Below, piece by piece: positions 49,440 through 58,760 of a stretch of 64,000 nt of DNA (positions within the stretch are counted from its first letter, which is position 1; every line of letters starts with the position of its first letter). The DNA is from Faecalibacterium gallinarum. Lineage in GTDB: Bacteria; Bacillota; Clostridia; Oscillospirales; Ruminococcaceae. Location of the stretch: positions 1 through 64,000 of the forward strand of contig NZ_BQKV01000026.1 of the NCBI RefSeq assembly GCF_022180365.1, written 5' to 3'. Under the pieces are notes generated by a model. That model was not told where the DNA came from. It did not search any database and worked only from the letters and a program-made list of their open reading frames with translations. The position numbers and the translations under genes were made by a program.

Positions 49440-51842
49440 ATGAAGGAAGAAAGCATTTTTATCAACCGGGAACTGAGCTGGCTGGACTTTAACCAGCGGG
49501 TCCTGGTGCTGGGCAAGGACAAAAACGTCCCCCTGGCGGAGCAGCTCAAGTTCCTGGCCATTTACGGCTCCAACCTGGACGAATTCTTCATGGTCCGGGT
49601 GGGCTCCTTGCAGGAGCGGGCCAACCTCAAGCGGGGCAAAAAGGAAAAGCCGGAAAACAAAACCAATATGACCGCCGAGGAGCAGCTGAACGCTATCATG
49701 CCCAAAACGGCGGCGCTCCAGGCCGACTGCGACAAATACTACGCCCGGGCCCTAGAGGCTCTGGCGGCCAACGGCTACACCAAAATCAACTTCGACAAGC
49801 TCTCCAAGGAGGAGGAACATTTCTGGAAAAAATACTTCCAGAGTGAACTGTTCCCCATCCTGAGCCCCCAGATCGTGGACAACCGCCATCCCTTCCCGTT
49901 CCTGCGCAACAAGGAGATCTATCTGGGCGTGCTGCTGCACGATAAGCGGCTGGGGGAGCAGAGCCTCGGCATCATCCCGCTTTCCAGCCAGATGGAGCGT
50001 CTGTGCTTTGTAAAAAAAGATGACAAGATGGCCTTTGCCCTGACCGAGGAACTGATCCTCCACTTTGTGGGGATGGTTTTCGGCAAGGAGACCATCGTAG
50101 AGAAGTGCCTCTTCCGGGTCACCCGAAACGCCGACATCGACGTCAAAGAGGGCATGATGGACCACGACATCGACTATCGTGAGATCATGACCGAGCTGCT
50201 CAAGCGCCGCCGCAAACTGGCGGCCGTCCGGCTCCAGATGACCCCCAGCGCGCCCCCCACCATCACCCATCTGCTCTGCGACCGTCTGGTGCTGACCCAT
50301 AAGCGGGTCTTTGAGCAGAAGAGCCCGCTGGATCTGAGCTTTTTCTATAAGCTCTCCAGCCGGATCGAAAACGACGGCCACACCGAGCTGCTGTATCCGC
50401 CGGCCCGGCCCATGCTGCCCCCGCAGGGCTATGACCTGGCCCAGGAGGCCCAGAAGCACGACGTACTGCTCTATTACCCCTACCAGTCCATCCGGCCCTT
50501 TATCTATATGCTCAAGCGGGCGGCCCGGGACCCGGAGGTTATTTCCATCAAGATGACCCTCTACCGGATGGCCCGGGAGTCCCAGATTGTCCAGGCCCTG
50601 ATGGACGCCGCCGAAAACGGCAAGGAGGTCGTGGCCCTGGTGGAGCTGCGGGCCCGGTTCGACGAACAGAACAACATCGACTGGTCCAAGCAGCTGGAAG
50701 CCGCGGGCTGTACGGTGGTTTACGGTTTTGAGGACTACAAAGTCCACTCCAAGCTCACCCTGATCACCCGCAAAAACAAGGACGGCTACTCCTATATCAC
50801 TCAGATCGGCACCGGCAACTACAACGAGAAAACCAGCGAGCTGTACACCGACCTTTCCTTCATCACCTCCAGCCAGAGCATCGGCGAGGAGGCCTCCAAC
50901 GTATTCCAGAACCTGGCGGTGCAGCAGCTGACCGAGACCTCGGATCAGATGCTGGTGGCGCCCCTCCGCTTCAAGAGCGTCCTGCTGGAAGAGATGGACC
51001 GGGTCATTGAGGCTGCCCGGCTGGGCCGCCCCGCTTCCATGATTTTGAAAAACAACTCCATCAGCGACCGGGACATCATCCTGAAATTGCAGGAAGCCAG
51101 CTGCGCCGGCGCACGGATTGATATGATTGTCCGGGGCATCTGCTGCGTCCGGGCCGGGGTACCCGGCAAGACCGAAAACCTGCACATCCGCAGCATTGTG
51201 GGCCGGTATCTGGAGCACGCCCGGATTTACAGCTTCTGCGACGGGCGGGACACCCGGATCTACATCGCCTCGGGTGACTTCCTGACCCGCAACACCGAAT
51301 GCCGGGTGGAGGTGGGTGTCCGCATTGAGGACCCTGTCCTGACGAAGAAACTCACCGATATCCTGGAAATGCAGCTCCACGACAACGTCAACGCCCGGGA
51401 GATGCAGCCGGACGGCAGTTACCAGAAGGTCAAGCGCGGCCCCGACGAGCCGGTGGTCAACAGCCAGATGGGGATGTACGACCTGCTGCGGGAGGACTGG
51501 ACCAGCCCTGTCAAACCCGCTGCTCCTGCACCTCAGCCGGAGCAGCGCGCAGAGGCAGTAACCGAACCGGCCCCCTCCCCGGCGGAGGAGGCTCGCCCCG
51601 CAGAATCGGGAACCCCCAGCCCTGCCCCTGTGGAAACTGCCCCGGCGGCAGAGACTCAGCCCGCTCCCGCCCCGGCAGCACCGGAGCAGCCTCAGGAAGA
51701 ACCCGCGGTCCCCGCGCCGAAAGAGGAACCGACTGCCCATCCGGCCCTGCCGGTGGACGCCTCGGTCCCCGCACCGGTGGTGGTGAAACCCGCCCCCGAG
51801 AGCTGGTGGAGCCGCCTGCTCAAATCTCTGGGGATGAAATAA
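49440..51842 (+). CDS. ppk1: Polyphosphate kinase 1 with a Pro/Ala-rich C-terminal tail
   Basis: An 800-residue enzyme. Residues 1-690 are normal PPK1: FINRELSWLDFNQRVL, NLDEFFMVRV, the first phospholipase-D-like half with the phosphorylated His in FEDYKVHSKLTLI, and the second with YIASGDFLTRNTECRVEV. It polymerises ATP gamma-phosphate into polyphosphate. Residues about 693-785 are a low-complexity Pro/Ala/Glu linker followed by an amphipathic end ESWWSRLLKSLGMK, which PPK1 proteins normally lack. The tail could tether the enzyme to a membrane or partner. Confidence 0.95.
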   Translation: MKEESIFINRELSWLDFNQRVLVLGKDKNVPLAEQLKFLAIYGSNLDEFFMVRVGSLQERANLKRGKKEKPENKTNMTAEEQLNAIMPKTAALQADCDKYYARALEALAANGYTKINFDKLSKEEEHFWKKYFQSELFPILSPQIVDNRHPFPFLRNKEIYLGVLLHDKRLGEQSLGIIPLSSQMERLCFVKKDDKMAFALTEELILHFVGMVFGKETIVEKCLFRVTRNADIDVKEGMMDHDIDYREIMTELLKRRRKLAAVRLQMTPSAPPTITHLLCDRLVLTHKRVFEQKSPLDLSFFYKLSSRIENDGHTELLYPPARPMLPPQGYDLAQEAQKHDVLLYYPYQSIRPFIYMLKRAARDPEVISIKMTLYRMARESQIVQALMDAAENGKEVVALVELRARFDEQNNIDWSKQLEAAGCTVVYGFEDYKVHSKLTLITRKNKDGYSYITQIGTGNYNEKTSELYTDLSFITSSQSIGEEASNVFQNLAVQQLTETSDQMLVAPLRFKSVLLEEMDRVIEAARLGRPASMILKNNSISDRDIILKLQEASCAGARIDMIVRGICCVRAGVPGKTENLHIRSIVGRYLEHARIYSFCDGRDTRIYIASGDFLTRNTECRVEVGVRIEDPVLTKKLTDILEMQLHDNVNAREMQPDGSYQKVKRGPDEPVVNSQMGMYDLLREDWTSPVKPAAPAPQPEQRAEAVTEPAPSPAEEARPAESGTPSPAPVETAPAAETQPAPAPAAPEQPQEEPAVPAPKEEPTAHPALPVDASVPAPVVVKPAPESWWSRLLKSLGMK

Positions 51843-51901
51843 GAGAATACCCCGCCGGCCTCGCCGCATAAGATAGCCTGAAAGAAAAGGAGGCTGTCTG
51901 G

Positions 51902-52486
51902 ATGCAGGCAAAGCGGCGGCGTACCCCAAACCCCAACGTCAAACGGACAGCCCGTATAAAAACCCCGTCCCGGATGGTATATACCCGCCCGGCAGCCTGG
52001 TTTTTATACGGGCTGCTTTGCTGTACCGTGGCCCTGTTTAGTCTGCTTTACAGCTGCACCCGCAGCTGGCGGGCGCTGGATTTGTATTTCCCGCTGGAAA
52101 CCTCGGCCTGGCGGGTGTCCTCGGGCTACGGCTGGCGGAGCGACCCGACACAAGGGGAGTGGGGCTTTCACCAGGGGGTGGATCTGGCCTGCGCCGAGGG
52201 GACGCCGGTGCTGGCGGCCATGGACGGGGTGGTCAGCATGGCCGATCGCAGTACCAGCTACGGCAATTACGTCCGCCTGCTCCATGAAGACGGGACAGAA
52301 ACCCTCTACGCTCATCTGCAATACCTCTATGTCCGCCCCGGGGAGGTAGTCAAAGCCGGGCAGCCTCTGGGCTGCGCGGGCCAGACCGGCCGGGCCACCG
52401 GGCCCCACCTCCATTTTGAGCTGTTCCAGAACGGCAAACGGCAGGACCCCACCCGGGCGCTGGGTCTGCCGGAGGCAAAACCATGA
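51902..52486 (+). CDS. M23-family peptidase, SpoIVFA-like
   Basis: A 194-residue protein with a basic N terminus, one membrane helix (about 33-50) and a C-terminal M23 domain: FHQGVDLAC (H-x3-D), YAHLQYL and GPHLHFEL (HxH), so the zinc site looks intact. It may trim peptidoglycan or act as a regulator. Its partner downstream is a small site-2 protease, the same pairing as SpoIVFA-SpoIVFB, which control pro-sigma-K cleavage. The sporulation link is inferred from this pairing. Overlaps the next gene by 4 bases. Confidence 0.82.
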   Translation: MQAKRRRTPNPNVKRTARIKTPSRMVYTRPAAWFLYGLLCCTVALFSLLYSCTRSWRALDLYFPLETSAWRVSSGYGWRSDPTQGEWGFHQGVDLACAEGTPVLAAMDGVVSMADRSTSYGNYVRLLHEDGTETLYAHLQYLYVRPGEVVKAGQPLGCAGQTGRATGPHLHFELFQNGKRQDPTRALGLPEAKP

Positions 52487-52968
52487 GGCCGGCCCGGGAT
52501 CTGCTGGGGCCCCGGCGGGTAAGAGTAGGCTGTCTGGTGTTTCAGGACCCGCTGCCTTTGTGCGGCCTTTTGTATCTGTTGCTCTACTTTGACAGCAGCG
52601 GGTTTCTGCGGGTGGGGCTGCTGGCGGCCTTTCTCCATGAGTGCGGGCATATTCTGGTTTACTGGCGCTTCAAACACCAGCTGCCGGTCATCGCCGTGAC
52701 CATGACCGGCTTTTGCATGCGAACCCGGGGCGCCGGGCTGACAGCGGCCCAAACCCTTCTGCTGGCCGCGGCAGGGCCGGGGGCCAATCTGCTGCTGGCG
52801 GGGGTGTGGTATTTTCGGATGAGCCGTCGGGCCACCCTCTGGGGGGCTGCCTTTCTGGCGGCCAACTGTCTGACCGCCGCCTTTAATCTGCTGCCCATTC
52901 CGCCCCTGGACGGGGCCCAGATTCTGCACGCAGCAGTACAGCTCCGGCGCCAAAGACGGAAGCGATAA
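52483..52968 (+). CDS. Site-2 protease family protein, SpoIVFB-like
   Basis: A 161-residue M50 membrane metalloprotease with HECGH near residue 52 and NLLPIPPLDGAQ near 140. It is much shorter than Bacillus SpoIVFB (288 residues) and has no CBS domain. The fused start with the M23 gene and the downstream TIGR03960/TIGR03936 genes match the clostridial spoIVFA-spoIVFB neighbourhood. Whether a pro-sigma-K exists in this organism cannot be seen here. Confidence 0.82.
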   Translation: MRPARDLLGPRRVRVGCLVFQDPLPLCGLLYLLLYFDSSGFLRVGLLAAFLHECGHILVYWRFKHQLPVIAVTMTGFCMRTRGAGLTAAQTLLLAAAGPGANLLLAGVWYFRMSRRATLWGAAFLAANCLTAAFNLLPIPPLDGAQILHAAVQLRRQRRKR

Positions 52969-52984
52969 AATGCAAAATTGGAAA

Positions 52985-53013
52985 TTGCAATTCCACCCTA
53001 AATAGGGTACAAT
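52985..53013 (+). promoter_or_regulatory. Promoter of the radical SAM / DUF2344 operon
   Basis: TTGCAA (52985-52990), 17-base spacer, TACAAT (53008-53013), about 52 bases ahead of the start at 53065. Confidence 0.78.
52995..53008. promoter_or_regulatory. Palindrome filling the promoter spacer (candidate operator)
   Basis: ACCCTA-AA-TAGGGT is a perfect inverted repeat whose last T is the first base of the -10. A second, imperfect dyad (TGGAAATTGCAATTCCA, 52979-52995) covers the -35. A repressor bound here would block polymerase. Confidence 0.5.
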
Positions 53014-53064
53014 AAAGAGACGATAAAATCGGGGCCATTTCGGCCCTGCCTGTGGAGGAACCCA

Positions 53065-54924
53065 ATGTTTGAGCCGAAGTTGAAAGAAGCGCTGGGCCGG
53101 GTGCAGAAACCGGGCCGGTATACCGGCGGCGAGCCCGGCAGCGTGTATAAAGACAAGGACAAGGTGGACGTCCGGTTCGCCTTCTGTTTCCCCGACACCT
53201 ATGAGGTGGGCATGTCCTTTTTGGGGGAGAAGATTCTGTACGAGCTGCTCAACGCCCAGCCCAACTGGTGGTGTGAGCGGGCCTTTATGCCCTGGCTGGA
53301 TATGAAAGCCGAGATGGAGCGGCTGGGCCTGCCCCTCTACACCCTGGAGAGCAAAGACCCCCTGACCGCCTTTGACGCGGTGGGCTTTACCCTCCAGTAC
53401 GAGCTGTCCTACACCAATATCCTGGCCATGCTGGACCTGGCGGGGATTCCTTTCTATTCCAGCCAGCGGGATGAGTCCTGGCCCTTGATCGTGGCGGGCG
53501 GCCCCTGCGCCTGCAACGCCGAGCCCATCGCGGATTTCTTCGACGTGATCCAGCTGGGGGAGGGGGAGCATCAGCTGCCCTCCATCTGCGCCGAGATTGA
53601 GAAGGGCAAAAAAGAGGGCATCTCCAAAAAGGAGCTGCTGCTGCGGATCGCCAAGATCCCCGGGGTTTACATCCCGGCCTTCTATGACATCCGCTACTAT
53701 GAGGATGGCCGGGTGGAGTCCATCACCCCCAACGAGCCGGGGATTCCTGCCGTCATCACCAAGGCCATCATCAAGGACATGAACGAGTTTGCTCCGCCCA
53801 CAAACTTTGTTGTCCCTATGGTGGGGGCCATCCAGGACCGGGCCAGCATCGAGGTTCTGCGGGGCTGTGTGCGGGGCTGCCGCTTCTGCCAGGCGGGCTT
53901 TTTGTACCGGCCCATGCGCCAGCGGGACGCCGGTCTGCTCAACCGGGCGGCCCAGGACCTCTGCGCCAACACCGGTTATGAGGAGCTGAGCCTTTCCAGC
54001 CTTTCCACCTCGGACCACAGTCAGCTGGAAGAGCTGCTGGACGGCCTGAACGAGTGGGCCCCGAAGGAGCACGTCAGCCTGTCCCTGCCTTCTCTGCGGA
54101 TGGACAACTTCTCCGAGAGCCTCATCGAAAAGACCACCAAGGTCCGCAAGAGCGGCCTGACCTTCGCCGCCGAGGCCGGCACCCAGCGGCTGCGGGACGT
54201 CATCAACAAGAACGTCACCTGGGACGAGATTGAAAAGACCTGCAGCATCGCCTTTGCGGCGGGCTACACCTCGGTCAAGCTCTACTTTATGATGGGCCTG
54301 CCCACCGAGACCATGGAAGACATCGAGGGCATCGCCGAGACGGCCCAGAAGGTGGTGGACCTGTTCTATTCCACCCCGGGCCACCCCAAGGGCAAGGGGG
54401 TCCAGGTAACCATCAGCTGTTCCTGCTTTGTGCCGAAACCCCACACTCCCTTCCAGTTCGTGCCCATGGACAGCGCCGAGACCTTGCAGGCCAAGCAGAA
54501 GCACCTGCTGGAGAGCGTCCACAGCCGGAAGATCAAGGTCAACTACCACGACAGCAAGACCGGCTTCCTGGAGGGTGTTTTCGCCAAGGGCGACCGCCGC
54601 TTGGCGCCGGTGCTGGTGGAAGCCTACAAGCGGGGCTGCTACTTCGACGGGTGGGAGGAGTGCTTCAAGTACGACACCTGGCTCCAGACCTTCGCCGATC
54701 TCGGGGTGGACCCCCATTTCTACTGCAACCGCCCCATCGGGCTGGACGAGGTGACCCCCTGGGCCCACATGGATTACGGCATCACCCACGAATATCTGGT
54801 GCGGGAATACAAAAAGGCGCTGGCCGCGCAGACCACGCCGCCCTGCAACCGCGCCTGCAACGCCTGCGGCGCAAACCATCTGTTAGGAGGGCCCTGCTTT
54901 GATTACAGTCAGAATCTGGTTTGA
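53065..54924 (+). CDS. TIGR03960-family radical SAM protein (B12-binding-like N terminus)
   Basis: A 619-residue protein with an N-terminal cobalamin-binding-like domain (FCFPDTYEVGMSFLGEKILYELLN) and a radical SAM domain with C-x3-C-x2-C in LRGCVRGCRFCQAGFLYRP, then a C-terminal Cys-rich end (CNRACNACGANH). The family is always next to the DUF2344 partner encoded after it. The chemistry is unknown; a role in RNA or ribosome modification has been suggested from neighbourhoods with rne/rplU. Here those neighbours are missing and rplS follows instead. Confidence 0.9.
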   Translation: MFEPKLKEALGRVQKPGRYTGGEPGSVYKDKDKVDVRFAFCFPDTYEVGMSFLGEKILYELLNAQPNWWCERAFMPWLDMKAEMERLGLPLYTLESKDPLTAFDAVGFTLQYELSYTNILAMLDLAGIPFYSSQRDESWPLIVAGGPCACNAEPIADFFDVIQLGEGEHQLPSICAEIEKGKKEGISKKELLLRIAKIPGVYIPAFYDIRYYEDGRVESITPNEPGIPAVITKAIIKDMNEFAPPTNFVVPMVGAIQDRASIEVLRGCVRGCRFCQAGFLYRPMRQRDAGLLNRAAQDLCANTGYEELSLSSLSTSDHSQLEELLDGLNEWAPKEHVSLSLPSLRMDNFSESLIEKTTKVRKSGLTFAAEAGTQRLRDVINKNVTWDEIEKTCSIAFAAGYTSVKLYFMMGLPTETMEDIEGIAETAQKVVDLFYSTPGHPKGKGVQVTISCSCFVPKPHTPFQFVPMDSAETLQAKQKHLLESVHSRKIKVNYHDSKTGFLEGVFAKGDRRLAPVLVEAYKRGCYFDGWEECFKYDTWLQTFADLGVDPHFYCNRPIGLDEVTPWAHMDYGITHEYLVREYKKALAAQTTPPCNRACNACGANHLLGGPCFDYSQNLV

Positions 54925-55543
54925 AAAACGGGACGAGGCGTCCTATATCTCCCTGCTGGATATGCAGCGGGTGATGCAGCGGGTGCTCAAGCGCAGCGGC
55001 CTGCCGGTCTGGCACACCCTGGGGTTTAACCCCCACATCTATATGACCTTTTCCTGCCCGCTGTCCCTGGGGCAGGAGAGCCTGTGCGAGAGTGTGGATG
55101 TGAAAACCGAGGCCGAGGCCCCGGATTTTGCCCAGTGGCAGCAGGCGCTGAACGCCATCATGCCGGCGGGCATCCATGTGTTCCGGGTGGAGCCGGTGCA
55201 GATGAAGGCGGACAAAATCGCCTACGCCTGCTACACCATCAGCTACCCGGCGGCGGCCCGGGCGGTTCTGGAACAGTATAACGCCCTGGCCGCTGCCCCC
55301 GTGGAGAAAAAGAGCAAGCGGGGCAAAAAGGAGATCGACCTCAAAGCCTATGTCCCGGCCCTGGAACTGAAGGAGGCAGGGGAGCGGGTGGAGTTTTCGG
55401 TCTGCCTGCCCGCCGCCCAGGAGCTCAACCTGAACCCGGCCCTTCTGACCGGCTTTCTGGAGGAGAAATTCGGCCTCTCGGCCGCCGAGGCGGGCATCCT
55501 GCGCACCGCGCTTTTGACCGCCCAAAAGACCCCTTTCTGCTAA
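54899..55543 (+). CDS. TIGR03936-family (DUF2344) radical-SAM-linked protein
   Basis: A 214-residue protein with the DUF2344 pattern: VRIWFEKRDEASYISLLDMQRVMQRVLKRSGLPVWHTLGFNPHIYMTFSCPLSLG. It is the obligate partner of the preceding radical SAM protein; in some lineages the two are fused. Function unknown. The start is a TTG at 54899 with AGGAGG 8 bases upstream, overlapping the previous gene by 26 bases. Confidence 0.9.
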   Translation: MITVRIWFEKRDEASYISLLDMQRVMQRVLKRSGLPVWHTLGFNPHIYMTFSCPLSLGQESLCESVDVKTEAEAPDFAQWQQALNAIMPAGIHVFRVEPVQMKADKIAYACYTISYPAAARAVLEQYNALAAAPVEKKSKRGKKEIDLKAYVPALELKEAGERVEFSVCLPAAQELNLNPALLTGFLEEKFGLSAAEAGILRTALLTAQKTPFC

Positions 55544-55598
55544 GAGAGAGACTTTTGCGCAAAACAGAAAAAATTCGCATCTTTTTTCGGCAAATCGC

Positions 55599-55627
55599 TT
55601 GCATCCACACGGCATTTGTGCTATCAT
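55599..55627 (+). promoter_or_regulatory. Promoter of rplS
   Basis: TTGCAT (55599-55604), 17-base spacer, TATCAT (55622-55627), with a leader of about 115 bases. Confidence 0.82.
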
Positions 55628-55643
55628 ATTAGGGCGTTAGTGT

Positions 55644-55716
55644 CCGCTGAAACCACAGCGGGGTTAATGACACAATCATTAAACGGGCGGTCCTCTGACG
55701 GCTGAAAGGCAGCCGT
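55644..55716 (+). promoter_or_regulatory. Structured leader of rplS (candidate L19 leader)
   Basis: Three consecutive hairpins: CCGCTG/CAGCGG (55644-55661), TTAATGA/TCATTAA (55664-55682, perfect, 5-base loop) and ACGGCTG/CAGCCGT (55698-55716). Firmicutes rplS mRNAs often carry an autoregulatory L19 leader; identity with that Rfam family was not tested. Confidence 0.55.
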
Positions 55717-55750
55717 GTATGAACGTCTAAAAACAAATGGAGGAACAAAA

Positions 55751-56092
55751 ATGGACGCACTGAAGATTATTTCCGAGGGCTGCATCAAGGCTGAGCGCCC
55801 CGAGTTCAACGTTGGCGACACCGTTCGCGTGGACGTTCGCATCAAGGAAGGCGAGCGTGAGCGTATTCAGGCTTTCGAGGGCACCGTCATTGCCAAGAAG
55901 CACGGCGGCGTGGCCGAGACCTTTACCGTTCGCCGCGTGGCTTACGGTGTCGGCATCGAGCGCGTTTTCCCCATCAACAGCCCCTTCGTTGAGAAGGTCA
56001 CCGTTGTCCGCAAGGGCAAGGTCCGTCGCGCCAAGCTGTTCTATCTGCGTGGCCGCACCGGCAAGGCTGCCAAGGTCAAGAGCAGCATCTGA
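55751..56092 (+). CDS. rplS: 50S ribosomal protein L19
   Basis: A 113-residue L19 with [30 protein letters not shown] and [18 protein letters not shown]. It lies at the 30S-50S interface. ATG at 55751 follows TGGAGGA. Codon use is the strongly biased type of highly expressed genes. A terminator follows the stop. Confidence 0.97.
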   Translation: MDALKIISEGCIKAERPEFNVGDTVRVDVRIKEGERERIQAFEGTVIAKKHGGVAETFTVRRVAYGVGIERVFPINSPFVEKVTVVRKGKVRRAKLFYLRGRTGKAAKVKSSI

Positions 56093-56114
56093 TTATCTGC
56101 AAGTTCAAAAGGGA

Positions 56115-56140
56115 AAAGGGACACTTGTTGTCCCTTTTTT
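56115..56140 (+). terminator. Terminator of rplS
   Basis: AAAGGGACA (56115-56123) pairs with TGTCCCTTT (56129-56137), 5-base loop, running into a T tract to 56140. Downstream genes (lepB-rbgA-rnhB-yraN) may depend on read-through. Confidence 0.88.
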
Positions 56141-56198
56141 CTTTATTTATCTTCGGGCAGTCGAACAAGGCGGCCGCACCGGAATGTGAGGCGAGACC

Positions 56199-56756
56199 AT
56201 GAAAGAATCCAAACACGCAAATCAGCCCCCAATTTCCAAAGAACAGAACCAGCTGGAATGGTTCGAGACCCTGGTTTCGGCCGTGGTGGTTCTGGTGCTG
56301 GTTTTCTCCTTCTTTTTCCGGATCATTCAGGTGGACGGCAGCTCCATGGTTCCGACCCTGCACAACGGCGACCGGCTGATTGTCTGGGGGGCGGGCTACA
56401 CCCCGGAGCGGGGGGACGTGGTGATCGTGGACGGGGACACCGTCTACGGCAAGCCGCTGGTCAAACGGGTCATCGCCAAGGGCGGCGACACCATCTTGAT
56501 TGACTATGCCACCGGCGAGGTGGTGGTCAACGGCCAGCTGCTGGACGAGCCCTATCTGGCCGAGCCCACCCGGCTGGGCTATGACATCGAGTTCCCCTAT
56601 ACAGTGCCGGAAGGCGCCCTCTTTGTGATGGGGGACAACCGCAACGCATCGCTGGACAGCCGCTCGTCCCAGATCGGCTGCATCCCCGAAACTGACATTT
56701 TGGGCAAGGTTCTGGTCTGCTTTTTGCCCCTTGAAGATATGGGAGTGGTAGAATGA
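56199..56756 (+). CDS. lepB: Signal peptidase I
   Basis: A 185-residue membrane serine protease: N-terminal anchor (about 25-44), catalytic Ser49 in VDGSSMVPTL, catalytic Lys89 in LVKRVIAKGGD, and the GDNRNASLDSRS box. It removes signal peptides from exported proteins. The rplS-lepB-rbgA-rnhB order is conserved in Firmicutes. Its stop overlaps the next start. Confidence 0.96.
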   Translation: MKESKHANQPPISKEQNQLEWFETLVSAVVVLVLVFSFFFRIIQVDGSSMVPTLHNGDRLIVWGAGYTPERGDVVIVDGDTVYGKPLVKRVIAKGGDTILIDYATGEVVVNGQLLDEPYLAEPTRLGYDIEFPYTVPEGALFVMGDNRNASLDSRSSQIGCIPETDILGKVLVCFLPLEDMGVVE

Positions 56757-57676
56757 AAAACGAAGAACTGCAGTTTGCCAACCAGTATAACATCCAGTGG
56801 TTCCCGGGCCATATGGCCAAGACCCTGCGGATGATGGAGCAGGAGATCCAGCATGTGGACGCCAGTCTGGTGCTGCTGGATGCCCGGATTCCTCTGTCCA
56901 GCCTGAACCCGGAGATCGAGCGGATCACCGCCCGCAAACCCAAACTCTACGCACTGAACAAGGCCGACCTGGCCGATCCCGTGGTGACGGAAGAGTGGAT
57001 CCGGTATTTCCGGGCCGCCGACGCCGGCTGTGTGGCCATCAGCGCCAAGCAGAAGGGGGGCGCTGCCGCCGTCAAAACCGCCATTGAGCGGGAGCTGGCC
57101 GAGCTTCTGGCCCGCCGCCAGGTGCGGGGAATGGGCGGGGCCAAAACTCAGGTGATGCTCTGCGGCATCCCCAACGTGGGCAAATCCACCTTTATCAATA
57201 CCTTCGCCGGCGCGGCCCGGGCCAAAGCCGCCGACCGCCCCGGCGTCACCAAGGGCAAACAGTGGGTCAGCACCGACAAGTTCGATCTGCTGGACATGCC
57301 CGGCGTTCTCTGGAAGAAATTCGACTCCAAAGCCACCGCCTCTAATCTGGCCTTTATCGGCTCCATCAAGGACGATATCCTGGATATTGAGGAGCTGGCC
57401 ATGAACCTGTTGGACGAGGTGCGCCGCAACTATCCCGACCTGGTGGCCCAGCGGTACAACCTGGACGCCGAGACTCTCCGGCTGCCCCCCTATGAGCTGA
57501 TGGAGGCCATCGGCCGGAAGCGGGGCCTGCTGGTGCGGGGCGGCGAGGTGAACACCGAGCGGTGCGCCATTATGCTGGTGGACGAGTTCCGGGCCTGCAA
57601 GTGGGGCCGGATCTCCCTGGAGCGCCCGCCCCAGCGGGATGACCTGGCGGATTTCGCCGAGGAGGACGAGGAATGA
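56753..57676 (+). CDS. rbgA: Ribosome biogenesis GTPase YlqF/RbgA
   Basis: A 307-residue circularly permuted GTPase: [15 protein letters not shown]4 motif LNKADLAD, then P-loop [12 protein letters not shown] and DMPGVLW. It acts late in 50S assembly, with L16 and L6 incorporation. Coupled to lepB (4-base overlap) and rnhB (4-base overlap). Confidence 0.96.
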   Translation: MKNEELQFANQYNIQWFPGHMAKTLRMMEQEIQHVDASLVLLDARIPLSSLNPEIERITARKPKLYALNKADLADPVVTEEWIRYFRAADAGCVAISAKQKGGAAAVKTAIERELAELLARRQVRGMGGAKTQVMLCGIPNVGKSTFINTFAGAARAKAADRPGVTKGKQWVSTDKFDLLDMPGVLWKKFDSKATASNLAFIGSIKDDILDIEELAMNLLDEVRRNYPDLVAQRYNLDAETLRLPPYELMEAIGRKRGLLVRGGEVNTERCAIMLVDEFRACKWGRISLERPPQRDDLADFAEEDEE

Positions 57677-58317
57677 AACGCCGGACCGACGAGGAAATCT
57701 CCCGCCCGCTCTATGAATACGACGCCGCCATCCGGGCCCAGTACGGCTGCTTTGCCGGGGTAGACGAGGCGGGGCGGGGGCCGCTCTGCGGGCCGGTCTG
57801 TGTGGCGGCCTGCATCCTGGACCCCGAAAACCCGGTGCACGGGATCAACGACTCCAAAAAGCTCTCCGAGAAAAAGCGGGAGGAGCTTTTCGACGAGATC
57901 TGCCAGAAGGCTCTGGCTTACAAAATTGTCTTTGTGGGGCCCGAGATCATCGACCGGGACAACATCCTCAACGCCACCATGGGCGGGATGTGCCAGGCAG
58001 TGGAAGGGCTGGACATTGTCCCCAACCTGGTTCTGGTGGACGGCAACCGCTGCCCATCGGCTCTGGCGCTGCCCAGTCAGCCGGTGGTAAAAGGGGACGC
58101 CACCAGCGCCAGCATCGGCGCGGCATCCATTCTGGCCAAGGTCAGCCGGGACCGGTATATGCTGGAACTGGACCGGCAGTACCCCCAGTACCAGCTGGCC
58201 AAGCACAAAGGCTACCCCACCCAGCAGCACTACGCACTGCTGGAAGAATACGGCATCCAGCCTTTTTATCGCCGCAGCTTTTTGAAAAAGTGGCACGGCA
58301 AAAAGGAGGATCTGTAA
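57673..58317 (+). CDS. rnhB: Ribonuclease HII
   Basis: A 214-residue nuclease with the acidic active site [26 protein letters not shown] and [21 protein letters not shown]. It removes ribonucleotides from DNA and RNA primers. It follows rbgA with an ATGA overlap, as is usual. Confidence 0.97.
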   Translation: MKRRTDEEISRPLYEYDAAIRAQYGCFAGVDEAGRGPLCGPVCVAACILDPENPVHGINDSKKLSEKKREELFDEICQKALAYKIVFVGPEIIDRDNILNATMGGMCQAVEGLDIVPNLVLVDGNRCPSALALPSQPVVKGDATSASIGAASILAKVSRDRYMLELDRQYPQYQLAKHKGYPTQQHYALLEEYGIQPFYRRSFLKKWHGKKEDL

Positions 58318-58318
58318 A

Positions 58319-58684
58319 ATGGATCGGGCCGAGACCGGCCGCCGTGGGGAACAGGCAGCGGCCCGGTATTATCTCGACCGGGGCTATACCTTGAAAACCC
58401 ATAATTACCATACCCGGCTGGGGGAGCTGGATCTGGTTCTGCTCTCGCCGGAAGGGGAGCTGATCCTCTGCGAGGTCAAAACCCGCAGCGCCGGCGCTCT
58501 GGCCCGGCCTGCCGCAGCGGTCAGCCCCGCAAAGCAGGCCCGGCTGATCCGGGCGGCCCAGCAGTACCTTCAGGAGACGGGGCAGAGTGATATGCCCGTC
58601 CGTTTTGATGTGGCGGAAGTGATTCCTCTTGACACGGGGCGCTGGATGGTACATATTATAAAGGGCGCATTTACCTGCGATTAG
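58319..58684 (+). CDS. yraN: YraN family (UPF0102) nuclease-like protein
   Basis: A 121-residue protein of the restriction-endonuclease-like fold: GRRGEQAAARYYLDRGY, then the D-x-n-E-V-K site in GELDLVLLSPEGELILCEVKTRS. Function is not firmly known. It follows rnhB by one base, the standard position. Confidence 0.93.
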   Translation: MDRAETGRRGEQAAARYYLDRGYTLKTHNYHTRLGELDLVLLSPEGELILCEVKTRSAGALARPAAAVSPAKQARLIRAAQQYLQETGQSDMPVRFDVAEVIPLDTGRWMVHIIKGAFTCD

Positions 58685-58760
58685 CAGGGCGCAGATGGGA
58701 AAGTATAGGGAAATGTGCCGGCCTGTGGGGGCCGGACCAAGCCGAAAAGGAGCGATTACA

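Noticed and set aside
49752-51929. A minus-strand open frame of 725 codons antisense to ppk1
   Set aside because: Shadow of the well-conserved ppk1 gene, no recognisable protein.
58685-58760. T-box or threonine attenuator ahead of thrC
   Set aside because: The short leader has a single hairpin, no T-box sequence and no Thr-rich leader peptide.
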